From the NCBI GenBank assembly GCA_020832555.1, contig JAFIEM010000003.1:23133-87132 (forward strand): a stretch of DNA of 64,000 nt. Direction: 5' to 3'. Positions 8,126 to 16,987 of this stretch are shown in pieces. The first letter of the stretch is position 1, and the number at the start of each line of letters is the position of its first letter. Both the position numbers and the translations under genes were made by a program. The notes below the pieces were generated by a model. The model did no database searches. It was not told the origin of the DNA and saw nothing but the letters and a program-made list of their open reading frames with translations. This stretch comes from Natronohydrobacter sp. GTDB taxonomy: Bacteria; Pseudomonadota; Alphaproteobacteria; Rhodobacterales; Rhodobacteraceae.

Positions 8126-10162
8126 ATGTCCAGCGACCCTCTCCTCCAGCCCTATCGTCTGAAGCATCTGACGCTGAAAAACCGGCTGATGATTACCAGC
8201 CACGAACCCGCCTATCCCGAGGACGGGATGCCGAAGGATCGCTACCGCGCCTATCATGTCGAACGGGCGCGCGCCGGGGTGGCGCTGACCATGACTGCGG
8301 GTTCCGCGAGCGTCGCGCGCGACAGCCCGCCCGTGTTCAACAATATTCTGGCCTGGAAAGATGAGGTCGTGGGCTGGATGCGCCAGTTGACCGATGAATG
8401 CCATGATCATGGCTGCGCGGTGATGATCCAGCTCACGCATCTGGGCCGCCGCACGCGCTGGGACAAGGCGGATTGGTTGCCCGTCGTCTCGCCCGGTTTC
8501 GAGCGGGAACCGTCCCATCGGGCGTTTCCGAAAAAGGCCGAGGATTGGGATATTGCGCGCATCATCGAGGATTACGCCTCTGCTGCGGAACGGATGCAGG
8601 CGGCGGGGCTGGACGGGATCGAATTGCAGGCCTACGGGCATCTGATGGACCAGTTCTGGTCGCCCCTGACCAATGATCTGGATGGTCCCTATGGCGGATC
8701 GCTGGACAACCGTTTGCGCTTTACCTTCGATGTGCTGCGCGCCATCCGAAAGCGCTGCGGCGATGATTTCATCGTGGGGGTGCGCTATACGGGTGATGAG
8801 GCCACGCCGGGCGGGTTGACCCGCGAGGACGGGCTGGAGATTTCGCGCCGTCTGAAAGACAGCGGCATGGTCGATTTCCTGAATGTCATTCGCGGCCATA
8901 TCGACACGGATGCGGCGCTGACCGATGTGATTCCGGTGCAGGGCATGGCCTCGGCCCCGCATCTGGATTTCGCGGGCGAGGTGCGCGCGGCCACCGATTT
9001 CCCGACCTTCCATGCGGCGAAGATTCAGGATGTGGCGACCGCGCGTCATGCGATTGCCAGCGGCAAGCTGGATATGGTGGGCATGACCCGCGCGCATATG
9101 GCCGATCCGCATATCGTGGCCAAGATCATGCGCGGCGAGGAAGAGCGCATCCGCCCCTGTGTGGGGGCGAATTACTGTCTGGACCGGATTTATCAGGGCG
9201 GGATGGCGCTGTGCCTGCACAACCCCTCGACCGGGCGCGAGCTGGAGGTGCCGCATGAGATTGCGCGGGCCGCAACGCCCCGCCGCGTGGTGATCGTGGG
9301 TGCTGGTCCTGCCGGGCTGGAAGCTGCGAGGGTGGCCGCAGAGCGCGGGCATCAGGTCGTGGTGCATGAGGCTGCGAATGATCCCGGCGGGCAAATCCGC
9401 CTGACCGCGCAGACGCCGCGCCGCGCGGAGATGATGCAGATCATTCAATGGCGGTTTGCCGAATGTGAACGGTTGGGCGTCAGTTTCCGATTCAATTCCT
9501 TTGCCGATGTCGAGACAGTGCAGGCCGACAATCCCGATGTGGTGATCATCGCGACCGGGGGGCTGCCGCATACCGCGGTGCTGGAGCAGGGCAATGATCT
9601 GGTGGTGTCGAGCTGGGATATTCTGTCGGGCGATGTGAAACCCGGAGAGAATGTCCTGATATATGACGATGCGGGCGATTATCCGGCGCTACAGGCGGCT
9701 GAGAAGATCGCGGCGACGGGGGCAAAGGTCGAGATCATGACCCGCGACCGCAGCTTCGCGCCCGAGGTGATGGCGATGTCGCTCACGCCGTCGATGCGGG
9801 AATTGCAGAAGCGGGATGTGATATTCACGGTCACATGGAAGCTGGATGCGGTCACGCGCGAAGGCAACCGGCTGATTGCCCGGATTGGCAGCGATTATGG
9901 CGGGGTGACGCGGATACGCGAGGTGGATCAGGTCGTGGTCAATCACGGGACGCGGCCGCTGGATGATCTCTATTTCGACCTGCGCCCCGAATCAGTGAAT
10001 CTGGGCGAAGTGGAGTATAAGGCGCTGGTAACGGGCAGACCGCAGACTGTGCGGGCTAATCCGGGTGGCAGCTACCAGCTTTTCCGCATCGGCGATGCCG
10101 TGGCGGCCCGCAACACCCATGCGGCCATCTATGATGCGCTTCGGTTGATGCGCACCATCTGA
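8126..10162 (+). CDS. NADH:flavin oxidoreductase / N-demethylase of the DgcA-StcD (trimethylamine dehydrogenase-like) family
   Basis: 678-residue flavoenzyme. The N-terminal half (about 1-370) is an Old Yellow Enzyme-type TIM barrel with QLTHLGRRT, a YGGSLDNRLRF motif and a VGMTRAHMADP phosphate-binding region. A cysteine cluster follows at about 345-365, and then a FAD/NAD-binding half begins with VVIVGAGPAGLEAAR (about 391-405). This architecture matches dimethylglycine and N-methylproline demethylases. The cluster CVGANYC...LC shows three cysteines where many relatives have four, so the 4Fe-4S site may be degenerate. The start at 8126 has an AAGGAG ribosome site eight bases upstream. The gene precedes a Rieske oxygenase and its reductase, suggesting stepwise N-demethylation of a betaine; the actual substrate is unknown. 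Confidence 0.82.
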   Translation: MSSDPLLQPYRLKHLTLKNRLMITSHEPAYPEDGMPKDRYRAYHVERARAGVALTMTAGSASVARDSPPVFNNILAWKDEVVGWMRQLTDECHDHGCAVMIQLTHLGRRTRWDKADWLPVVSPGFEREPSHRAFPKKAEDWDIARIIEDYASAAERMQAAGLDGIELQAYGHLMDQFWSPLTNDLDGPYGGSLDNRLRFTFDVLRAIRKRCGDDFIVGVRYTGDEATPGGLTREDGLEISRRLKDSGMVDFLNVIRGHIDTDAALTDVIPVQGMASAPHLDFAGEVRAATDFPTFHAAKIQDVATARHAIASGKLDMVGMTRAHMADPHIVAKIMRGEEERIRPCVGANYCLDRIYQGGMALCLHNPSTGRELEVPHEIARAATPRRVVIVGAGPAGLEAARVAAERGHQVVVHEAANDPGGQIRLTAQTPRRAEMMQIIQWRFAECERLGVSFRFNSFADVETVQADNPDVVIIATGGLPHTAVLEQGNDLVVSSWDILSGDVKPGENVLIYDDAGDYPALQAAEKIAATGAKVEIMTRDRSFAPEVMAMSLTPSMRELQKRDVIFTVTWKLDAVTREGNRLIARIGSDYGGVTRIREVDQVVVNHGTRPLDDLYFDLRPESVNLGEVEYKALVTGRPQTVRANPGGSYQLFRIGDAVAARNTHAAIYDALRLMRTI

Positions 10163-10328
10163 TCATGCCGGTTGCGGTCAAACGCGAAACGGCCGGATGG
10201 CGCGAGTGGGACATATTGCGCCGCTTCCGTGCGTGCTACATCGGCTCTCTGCCGTCAAGAAAACGACAGCCACTCACTACCCGGATCCCTGCTGGAAACC
10301 CTGATCCCTTGTCACGAAGGCCAACCCG

Positions 10329-11564
10329 ATGATCAGCAATTCTGACCTTCTGTATCTTCTCATGTCGCGCAAACCGTGGCATTCGCTGCCGCAGCCCTTC
10401 TACACCGATCCGGACATCTATCAGGCCGATCTGCGGGAAATCTGGCAGCGCGACTGGATTTTCGCAGCCCCATCGGCGGAATTGCCGAAGCCCGGCGCCT
10501 ATATCACGCTGGAAATCGGCACCGCGTCGGTGATCATCGTGCGCGGGGCGGATCGCGTGATCCGGGCGTTTCACAATTCCTGCCGTCACCGGGGCAGCCG
10601 GATTTGTTCGGCGGAAAAGGGTGTGTCGCCGAAACTGGTCTGCCCCTATCACCAATGGACCTATGATCTGGACGGTAAGCTTCTCTGGGCGCGGGAAATG
10701 GGCGCGGATTTCGACCCGTCCCAGCACGGTCTGGGGCTGGTCCATTGCCGCGAAGTCTCTGGCATGGTGTTCATCTGCCTGGGTCAGGACGCGCCCGATA
10801 CCAGCGCGCTGGAAGCACAGGCCGCGCGCTACATGGGTCCGCATGATCTGGCCAACCTGAAAGTCGCGCATCAATCCAGCATCATCGAGCAGGCCAACTG
10901 GAAACTGGTGCTGGAGAACAACCGCGAGTGCTATCATTGCGCGGGCTCGCACCCGTCGCTCTGCGTGACCTTCCCGGATGATCCGAACCTTGTCGGCGCG
11001 GATGACAGCACCACCAGCAATGTGGGCCGTGCACATGTGGACCGGTGCGAGGCTGCCGGACTGCCCGCAAAATATGTGATTGACCCCTCCGAGCGCTGGC
11101 GCTTCGTGCGGATTCCGTTTCTGGGCAAGGCCGTCAGCTACACGCTGGACGGCAAGGCGGCGGTCACGAAACGCATTGGCTCTGTGCCGTTTGATGATGC
11201 GGGTTCGTGTCTGTTCTTCCACTACCCCAACACCTGGAACCACTTCTTGTCCGATCAGGTGCTGACCTTCCGCGTGCTGCCGGTCGGCCCGATGCAGACG
11301 CAGGTCACGACGACATGGCTTGTCCACAAGGATGCCGAGGAAGGGCGCGATTATGATCTGAAGCGCCTGACCGAAGTCTGGATCAGCACCAATGACGAGG
11401 ACCGCCGCATCGTCGAGGAAAACCAGCGCGGGATCAATTCGCCCGGCTATTTGCCCGGCCCCTACAGTCAGGTGCAGGAAGGCGGCGTCAATCAGTTCGT
11501 GGACTGGTATTGCCGCACGCTGCATACGGCCCTGATGGGGCCGCGCCGGATTGCTGCGGAGTAA
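10329..11564 (+). CDS. Rieske non-heme iron oxygenase, alpha subunit, GbcA-like (betaine demethylase)
   Basis: 411-residue ring-hydroxylating-type oxygenase. The Rieske [2Fe-2S] ligands are CRHRG (Cys85, His87) and CPYHQW (Cys105, His108). The mononuclear iron site is marked by ENNRECYHCAGSHPSL, around residues 197-212. Relatives such as GbcA and stachydrine demethylase remove a methyl group from quaternary ammonium betaines as formaldehyde, using electrons from a dedicated reductase. Such a reductase is encoded seven bases downstream. The preceding flavoenzyme would remove the next methyl group. Glycine betaine, proline betaine and similar compounds are all possible substrates. Confidence 0.87.
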   Translation: MISNSDLLYLLMSRKPWHSLPQPFYTDPDIYQADLREIWQRDWIFAAPSAELPKPGAYITLEIGTASVIIVRGADRVIRAFHNSCRHRGSRICSAEKGVSPKLVCPYHQWTYDLDGKLLWAREMGADFDPSQHGLGLVHCREVSGMVFICLGQDAPDTSALEAQAARYMGPHDLANLKVAHQSSIIEQANWKLVLENNRECYHCAGSHPSLCVTFPDDPNLVGADDSTTSNVGRAHVDRCEAAGLPAKYVIDPSERWRFVRIPFLGKAVSYTLDGKAAVTKRIGSVPFDDAGSCLFFHYPNTWNHFLSDQVLTFRVLPVGPMQTQVTTTWLVHKDAEEGRDYDLKRLTEVWISTNDEDRRIVEENQRGINSPGYLPGPYSQVQEGGVNQFVDWYCRTLHTALMGPRRIAAE

Positions 11565-11570
11565 CGCCCC

Positions 11571-12644
11571 ATGATCCCGATGCCGACCAAGGACAGCCCG
11601 ATCTGGCGCGATGATCAGGATCTGGAATGCGTGGCGATCCTGCCCGAAGCGCCGGGGGTCAAGACCTTCGTCTTTCGCCCGCCCTCGGCTGCGGTCTTCG
11701 TCTATCGGGCTGGTCAGTTTCTGACGCTGGATCTGCCGGTTCCCGGCGGCAATGTGCAGCGGACCTATACGATTTCCTCTTCGCCCGTGACCTCGGCCTA
11801 TGTCAGCATCACCGCCAAGGTGCAACCGGGGTCGGTCGGCACGGCCTGGATGCATGAGCATCTGCAAGTGGGCATGCGTCTGCGTGCCTATGGCCCTTCG
11901 GGACTGTTCCATCTGCCGCCGCAGCCTGACGGGAAATATCTGTTCATCTCGGCGGGATCGGGCGTGACCCCGATGATGTCGATGGCGACCACGCTGTTCG
12001 AGCGCGGCGAAGACCCGGATATCTGTTTCATCCAATGCGCCCGCAAACCCAGTGACCTGATCTTCCGGCGGCGGCTGGAATACATGGCCTCGCGCGTGTC
12101 CGGGCTGGCGCTGCATTTCGTCGTCAGTCGGCCCGAACCCTATGAGGTCTGGACCGGCTATAGGGGTCAGTTCAACCAGTTGATGCTGGGCCTGATGTGC
12201 AGCGATTATCTGGAGCGCGATGTCTATTGCTGCGGGCCTGAAAGCTTCATGACATCGGTGCGTGAGATCCTGATCTCGCTTGGCTATGACATGGGCCGCT
12301 ATCATCAGGAATCCTTTCACGCGCCTGCCGAAACCGTGGCCGAGATCAAGGAATTTGACGATCCGGTGCCCGATGACACGGCACAGGCCGAGATTGTTTT
12401 CGCGCGCTCGGGCGTTTCCGTCACCTGCACCGAGGGCGACACGATCATGCAGATCGCGCGGGCACAGGGTTTGCCGGTCGCGTCTGGTTGCAATTTCGGC
12501 CTGTGTGGCACCTGCAAGACCCGCAAGATCGCAGGCGATGTGCATATGGTGCATAATGGCGGGATCAGCGACGAGGATATCGAGCAGGGTTATATTCTGG
12601 CCTGTTGCTCGAAGCCGCTTGGACGGGTCGAAATCGACGCCTGA
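11571..12644 (+). CDS. ferredoxin-NAD(P) reductase with C-terminal 2Fe-2S domain, GbcB-like
   Basis: 357-residue electron-transfer partner of the Rieske oxygenase. The order is an FAD-binding domain (RTYTISSSP, about residues 64-72), an NAD-binding domain (FISAGSGVTPMMSMA, about 126-140, and CCGPESFM), and a plant-type ferredoxin domain with CNFGLCGTC (about 306-314) and a final cysteine in ILACCS. The order matches GbcB. It starts seven bases after the oxygenase gene, so the two are almost certainly co-expressed. It ends nine bases before the convergent pxpA gene. Confidence 0.9.
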   Translation: MIPMPTKDSPIWRDDQDLECVAILPEAPGVKTFVFRPPSAAVFVYRAGQFLTLDLPVPGGNVQRTYTISSSPVTSAYVSITAKVQPGSVGTAWMHEHLQVGMRLRAYGPSGLFHLPPQPDGKYLFISAGSGVTPMMSMATTLFERGEDPDICFIQCARKPSDLIFRRRLEYMASRVSGLALHFVVSRPEPYEVWTGYRGQFNQLMLGLMCSDYLERDVYCCGPESFMTSVREILISLGYDMGRYHQESFHAPAETVAEIKEFDDPVPDDTAQAEIVFARSGVSVTCTEGDTIMQIARAQGLPVASGCNFGLCGTCKTRKIAGDVHMVHNGGISDEDIEQGYILACCSKPLGRVEIDA

Positions 12645-12653
12645 GCGGGCGGG

Positions 12654-13430
12654 TCAGGTCGCGCGTGTGCCGTCAAAGGGGCGCAGCGCGATGCCTTCGG
12701 CGCTCAGCCTTGCACGGAGCGCATGGGCCAGCGACACAGCGCCGCTGGTATCGCCATGCAGGCAGATCGTGTCGATCCGGGCGGGCAGATGCGTGCCCTG
12801 CGCAGTGATGATCGCGCCTGCCTGCAGCATGGCCAGAATGCGTGCGCTGACCTGTTCCGCGTCATGAATGACCGCGCCGGGCAGGCGACGGTCCATCAAA
12901 AGCCCGTCTTCGGTATAGGCGCGGTCGGCAAAGATTTCCTGCGCCATGCGGGCGTTCAGCGCAGCTGCCGCGCGCGCCTGTGCGGTGCCGGAAATGACCA
13001 TCAGGATGATATCGGGATCGACAGCAAGCGCCCCTTCATAGCAGGCGCGGGCCAGTATCTCGTCTTCTGCCGCCATATTGGCGAGCGCGCCATGCAGTTT
13101 CAGATGCCGCACCCTGCCGCCCGCGAGCCTTGCCATCGCCTGCGCCGCGCCCAGTTGATAGGCCACGAGATTGCGCGCTTCATCGGGAGAGATCTGCATC
13201 CGCCGCCGCCCGAAACCCTGCAGATCGGGCAGGCCCGGATGCGCCCCGATTCCCACCCCCTGCGCCACGGCCTGCGCCATGGCGCGCACCATCACATCCG
13301 GGTCGCCCGCATGAAAGCCGCAGGCGATGTTGGCCGAGGTGATGACCTGCAACAGATCCGCATCCGCGCCCATCGGCCAGGGGCCAAAGCTTTCGCCCAT
13401 ATCGGCATTCAGGTCGATCTGTGTGATCAT
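12654..13430 (-). CDS. pxpA: 5-oxoprolinase subunit PxpA (LamB/YcsF family)
   Basis: 258-residue subunit of the ATP-dependent 5-oxoprolinase that opens pyroglutamate to glutamate. The conserved start DLNADMGESFG and the NIACGFHAGDPDVM motif (about residues 34-47) identify the LamB/YcsF family, and GIGAHPGLPDLQGFGRR follows. It is the last gene of a pxpB-pxpC-pxpA operon and overlaps pxpC by four bases. It converges with the reductase gene at a nine-base gap. Confidence 0.93.
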   Translation of the reverse strand: MITQIDLNADMGESFGPWPMGADADLLQVITSANIACGFHAGDPDVMVRAMAQAVAQGVGIGAHPGLPDLQGFGRRRMQISPDEARNLVAYQLGAAQAMARLAGGRVRHLKLHGALANMAAEDEILARACYEGALAVDPDIILMVISGTAQARAAAALNARMAQEIFADRAYTEDGLLMDRRLPGAVIHDAEQVSARILAMLQAGAIITAQGTHLPARIDTICLHGDTSGAVSLAHALRARLSAEGIALRPFDGTRAT

Positions 13431-14446
13431 CCTTCGGTCCTTTCCAGATCATCGCCGCGGGTCACGCCGCTGATGAGTTGATAGGCCAGAAGATCGGCCA
13501 TGTCATGCGGGTCGCGGATCAGGGGGCGCAGATCCGCGTGCAGGCCTGCGCGGCGCTTGGCCTCGGTGCGTTCCAGAGCGACGGCTTCTTCCAATGAGAC
13601 GAAGCGGAAGTGCAGGTCGGCCCCGGCCGGGGCCTGCACCAGTCGCGGCAGGTCCGAAGGCAGCACGGTGGCGATGCGCGGGTAGCCTCCGGTGGTCTGA
13701 CATTCGGCCAGAAGCACGAAGGGCATGCCATCGCCCGTAATCTGAATATCGCCCGGCGCTATGGCTTCCGAAAGGAGCGTCAGCCCGGTTTTCAGCCCAA
13801 ACCCTGGCCCTTGCGGCACCAACCGCTGGCCCATGCGGTTGCCGCGCGCATCCTTGCGAAAGACAGTCTCAGCGAATCGCGCGCGTTCGGCCTGCGGGAA
13901 GAGGCGCGTCTGCGGGGTTTCCACGATCCGCAACACCCCGCCGTCGAACCGCGCAAGCGGAGCAAGGGCCAGCCCGGTCCGGTGTCCGGCATCTGGGCCA
14001 AGGGGCAGTTCATCCCCGTTTTCGAGCATCCGGGCAATTCCTGCGGCCAGATGCGCCGAGCGTGCGCCCAGCAGTTCGGGCGTCTCAAGCCCGCCGCCGA
14101 AGCTGATATAGCTGTACCCGCCCCGGCTGCCCGAAAGCTCAAGCCTCGTGCCCGCTTGCAGCAGGTGGCTGGCCTGCCAGGCAAGCGCTGCCCCGTCGCA
14201 AAGCACCCGCATCGGGGCACCGGTCAGCGTGATCCGCACAGGGGCATCCGCGCTGAGGGTCAGAAAGCTTCCGGCAATCTCGATCCCGGCAAGCGTGGCA
14301 TCCTGCGCCAAGAGCGCCGCGCCTTCGACCAGCGCCAGCCGGTCCATCGCCCCGCCGCGTGAAAGTCCCTGCGCCAGATAGCCGGGGCGGCCCATATCCT
14401 GAAGCGTGATGCCCGGCCCGGCGCGATGGAGCATGATCCCGGCCAT
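13427..14446 (-). CDS. pxpC: 5-oxoprolinase subunit PxpC (KipA / biotin-dependent carboxyltransferase family)
   Basis: 339-residue KipA-type protein that pairs with PxpB to activate 5-oxoproline. Visible hallmarks are GPGITLQDMGRPGYLAQGLSRGGAMDR at the N-terminus, SRGGYSYISFGGG (about 107-119), and the C-terminal QTTGGYPRIATV and LPRLVQAPAG segments. The length is normal. It starts where pxpB ends, with one shared base, and overlaps pxpA by four bases. Confidence 0.92.
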   Translation of the reverse strand: MAGIMLHRAGPGITLQDMGRPGYLAQGLSRGGAMDRLALVEGAALLAQDATLAGIEIAGSFLTLSADAPVRITLTGAPMRVLCDGAALAWQASHLLQAGTRLELSGSRGGYSYISFGGGLETPELLGARSAHLAAGIARMLENGDELPLGPDAGHRTGLALAPLARFDGGVLRIVETPQTRLFPQAERARFAETVFRKDARGNRMGQRLVPQGPGFGLKTGLTLLSEAIAPGDIQITGDGMPFVLLAECQTTGGYPRIATVLPSDLPRLVQAPAGADLHFRFVSLEEAVALERTEAKRRAGLHADLRPLIRDPHDMADLLAYQLISGVTRGDDLERTEG

Positions 14447-15207
14447 CAGTTCACCCTTTCCGAGACGGCACCGCCCTCTGGCGCATGGCGGATGATCGTC
14501 TCGAATTCCGCGCGCGAGACGGGCTGGAACAGCACCTCATCACCGGGGCGCAGCAGGAAGGGATCCGTGCGGTCCGGCTGGAACAGGCGCAGGGCAGTCT
14601 GGCCCACATGTCGCCACCCTGTCGGTGTGCTGACCGAAAAAAGCACCATCTGCCGGATGGCAACAGCCAGCGCCCCCTCGGGCACACGCGGGGTCAGATC
14701 GGTCTGCCGGGGGATGTTCCACTCCTTTGGCAGCTCACCCAGATAGGGCTGGCCGGGGGCGAAGCCGATTGTCTGCACGCGCAGCGGGGCCGCGCAGAGC
14801 ATGGCAACCGCATCGAGGGCCGAGACACCTGCCAGAGCCGCCGCTTCTTCCAGTTGGGGTGCCAGTTCCGTGCCGAACACTGCCGGAACCCGCCAGAGCC
14901 TGCGGCCCTCGGGCAAACCGGCGGCATACCAGTCGCGACTGTCCAGCAGCTCTGTCAGGGCCGGACGCAGGCTGTCCAGATCACAGATAGTCAGATCCAG
15001 CCGCAAATAGACCGAGGTCAGCGAGGTCGAAACCTCGATGAGACCCGGCATATCTGTGGCCGAGATCGCCGCCCTGAAAGCCAGCGCCGCGCGATTGGCC
15101 GCTTCTGTCAGAACCGTGCCGAAACTGATCAATGCCCCATCAACGCCCAGCGCATTGATCACAGGCATGTCAACCGGCGCGGCATTGCCTTGCAAGGTTT
15201 CTGTCAT
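14446..15207 (-). CDS. pxpB: 5-oxoprolinase subunit PxpB (KipI family)
   Basis: 253-residue KipI/allophanate hydrolase subunit 1-like protein. Family motifs include GEL-like GFAPGQPYLGELPKEW (about 155-170), TPRVPEGALAVA, and TPTGWRHVGQT near residue 215. It is the first gene of the pxpBCA operon, which starts opposite a MarR-like regulator across a 106-base AT-rich region with two inverted repeats. Relatives with urea-amidolyase activity also exist, but the three-gene set with pxpA is typical of 5-oxoprolinase. Confidence 0.9.
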   Translation of the reverse strand: MTETLQGNAAPVDMPVINALGVDGALISFGTVLTEAANRAALAFRAAISATDMPGLIEVSTSLTSVYLRLDLTICDLDSLRPALTELLDSRDWYAAGLPEGRRLWRVPAVFGTELAPQLEEAAALAGVSALDAVAMLCAAPLRVQTIGFAPGQPYLGELPKEWNIPRQTDLTPRVPEGALAVAIRQMVLFSVSTPTGWRHVGQTALRLFQPDRTDPFLLRPGDEVLFQPVSRAEFETIIRHAPEGGAVSERVN

Positions 15208-15243
15208 CGCTCGCCCTTTCCTGCCTGCATCATTTACATATTA

Positions 15244-15276
15244 TTGACAATTTATCAACAAAGTTTCAATAATTGA
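15244..15276. promoter_or_regulatory. two inverted repeats in the pxpB/MarR divergent region
   Basis: TTGA-N7-TCAA at 15244-15258 and TCAA-N3-TTGA at 15266-15276 lie in the only AT-rich part of the divergent spacer. Either could be the operator of the MarR-like regulator at 15314 or overlap the -35 element (TTGACA at 15244-15249). Confidence 0.4.
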
Positions 15277-15313
15277 CTTGGGATGACATGTTCAATGCAC
15301 AGGGAAAGGCGAT

Positions 15314-15859
15314 ATGGTGCCGAAAAACGATGCCGCCGAGACACCCGCGCAGACCGGTATCGGCCCGGTGGTGAGTTCTGCACATCTGGCCGGGGCCTCT
15401 TGCCCGGCGCTGTCAGAGATGGAATTTGCGCTGACAATGGCAAATAATGCCTTTCAACGCTGGATCATGCGCTGCATGACGGCCGCGGGCATGCCGGGGC
15501 TGTCCCCGCTTGAAGTGTTGATCGTGCATCTGGTGCACCATCGCGACCGCCCCAAAACGCTGGCCGATATCTGCCTTGTGCTGAATATCGAGGACACGCA
15601 TCTGGCGAATTACGCGATCAAGAAACTCGCGGCGCAGAAACTGGTCACGGTTGGTCGCAAGGGCAAGGAAAAGACGGTAGCAATCACCGGGAAGGGTGCA
15701 CAGTTCTGCATCCGCTACGGCGAGATTCGCGACGTCCTGCTGGTGCGCGCGGCGCATCAGATGGGGCATGATCCTGCGGACCTGAGCCGGTTGGCCGCCT
15801 TGCTGCGCAACCTGTCGGGCGTGTATGATCAGGCCACGCGCGCCGCTGCGGTCCTGTAG
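15314..15859 (+). CDS. MarR-like winged-helix transcriptional regulator
   Basis: 181-residue predicted DNA-binding protein. After an unstructured N-terminal 35 residues it shows a winged helix: LSPLEVLIVHLVHHRDRPKTLADICLVL, the recognition-helix region IEDTHLANYAIKKLAAQKLV (about 95-114) and a wing with KGKEKTVAIT. It is divergent from pxpB and therefore a candidate regulator of 5-oxoproline use. It converges with the LacI-type gene at a nine-base gap. Confidence 0.8.
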   Translation: MVPKNDAAETPAQTGIGPVVSSAHLAGASCPALSEMEFALTMANNAFQRWIMRCMTAAGMPGLSPLEVLIVHLVHHRDRPKTLADICLVLNIEDTHLANYAIKKLAAQKLVTVGRKGKEKTVAITGKGAQFCIRYGEIRDVLLVRAAHQMGHDPADLSRLAALLRNLSGVYDQATRAAAVL

Positions 15860-15868
15860 CGCCCCCAC

Positions 15869-16900
15869 TCACGCCTCTGCCAGAGGCGGCAGGTTGTAGC
15901 GCGTCACGATCATGATTTCGCTTGAACGCGTGCCGCTGTCCTGTGTCAGGCGGTGCGGCGGGTCGAGTGCCATCCTGAACAATTTGCGCATGTCCTGTGA
16001 CAGATCATGATGCAGCACATAACTGATCGCGCCTTTCGACAGAAGGAGGCGGTTTTCGCGATCAAGGTCATGGGCGATATAGACCACAGGATACTTGCGG
16101 TATTCCGACAGTTTGCGCAGGATCGCCGCGTTCCCGCCGCCCATTGAATAGACCGCCGTGACGGGCCGTTCTTCTGCCAGCAGATTGTCGAGCGACCGGG
16201 CCGTTGCAGCGGTCATGCCCGCGCCCCCTGCCACATCCAGAAGCCGGCACTCCGGTTTCAGGCTGATCAGCAGGTCGCGAAAGGCAGTGAGCCGGTCTGT
16301 CTCGCCGCGGAAACTGTCCTGACTGCGCGAGGTCAGAACAGTGGCTGGTCCGTCAGGCAGGCTTTGGGCGATGAGATAGGCGGCGATCCGCCCGGCCTGA
16401 GCATTGTCCAGACCGAAATAGCCGTTGCGCGGACTGCCCGGCAGGTCCGTGACCAAGGTGAAGACCGGGATCCCGGCTTCGGCCAGTCTGGCGACCATCG
16501 CACGGATTGCGGGCGTGTCCCGCAGTTTCAGACAGACCCCCTGACTGCCGCGCCGCGCGATGCGCGCCAGAGCGGCGAGGGTTTCCTCTTCACTCATGAT
16601 TTCCTGAAACTGGAAGCGCAGGCGGATCGCGGTGTCGGGAAAGAAACGCAGCGCGGTTTCTGCGGCCTGCCGGATTTCCCGCGAGAAGCGTTTGGGGGCT
16701 TCTACGAGCATATCCAGAAACACCCGCCTGCCACGGGCCGCCATCTGCGCTTCCTGCGCGGTCAATTCGCGCAGGGCCATTTCGACGCGTTTGCGTGTCT
16801 GCGGGCTGACATTGGGCCGATTGTTGATCACCCGGTCAACCGTCGCGGTTCCAAGACCCGCCTGACGCGCAATCTCCTTGATGGGGAAACGATGTGCCAT
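15869..16900 (-). CDS. LacI-family transcriptional regulator
   Basis: 343-residue regulator with an N-terminal LacI helix-turn-helix (FPIKEIARQAGLGTATVDRVINNRPNVSPQTRKRVE, about residues 4-39) and a periplasmic-binding-protein-like sensor domain. The start at 16900 (MAHRF) puts the HTH at the very N-terminus, as is normal. It is divergent from the phytanoyl-CoA-dioxygenase-like gene at 16988. A half-conserved LacI-like element GCAACTGGTTTC (16933-16944) lies in the 87-base spacer. The effector is unknown, but the GNGG-like sensor and the nearby inositol genes suggest a sugar or polyol. Confidence 0.85.
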   Translation of the reverse strand: MAHRFPIKEIARQAGLGTATVDRVINNRPNVSPQTRKRVEMALRELTAQEAQMAARGRRVFLDMLVEAPKRFSREIRQAAETALRFFPDTAIRLRFQFQEIMSEEETLAALARIARRGSQGVCLKLRDTPAIRAMVARLAEAGIPVFTLVTDLPGSPRNGYFGLDNAQAGRIAAYLIAQSLPDGPATVLTSRSQDSFRGETDRLTAFRDLLISLKPECRLLDVAGGAGMTAATARSLDNLLAEERPVTAVYSMGGGNAAILRKLSEYRKYPVVYIAHDLDRENRLLLSKGAISYVLHHDLSQDMRKLFRMALDPPHRLTQDSGTRSSEIMIVTRYNLPPLAEA

Positions 16901-16987
16901 TGATGGATTTCTGATGTGTTTTTGACGGCGTGGCAACTGGTTTCAGAGATAGAACAGGATCAGAGAACTTGAACAAAGGTGCGCGAA

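Noticed and set aside
7982..9571. A 529-codon minus-strand open frame opposite the flavin oxidoreductase
   Set aside because: Antisense shadow with His/Arg/Gln-rich composition typical of reversed high-GC codons; the plus-strand gene has complete domains.
10236..12554. A 772-codon open frame on the minus strand opposite the Rieske oxygenase and reductase genes
   Set aside because: It is the antisense shadow of two well-supported genes in GC-rich DNA and shows no recognisable domain, signal or ribosome site.
16933..16944. GCAACTGGTTTC as an operator for the LacI-type regulator at 15869
   Set aside because: Only a partly symmetrical 12-mer with a TG centre, single copy; kept as a remark and not as a feature.
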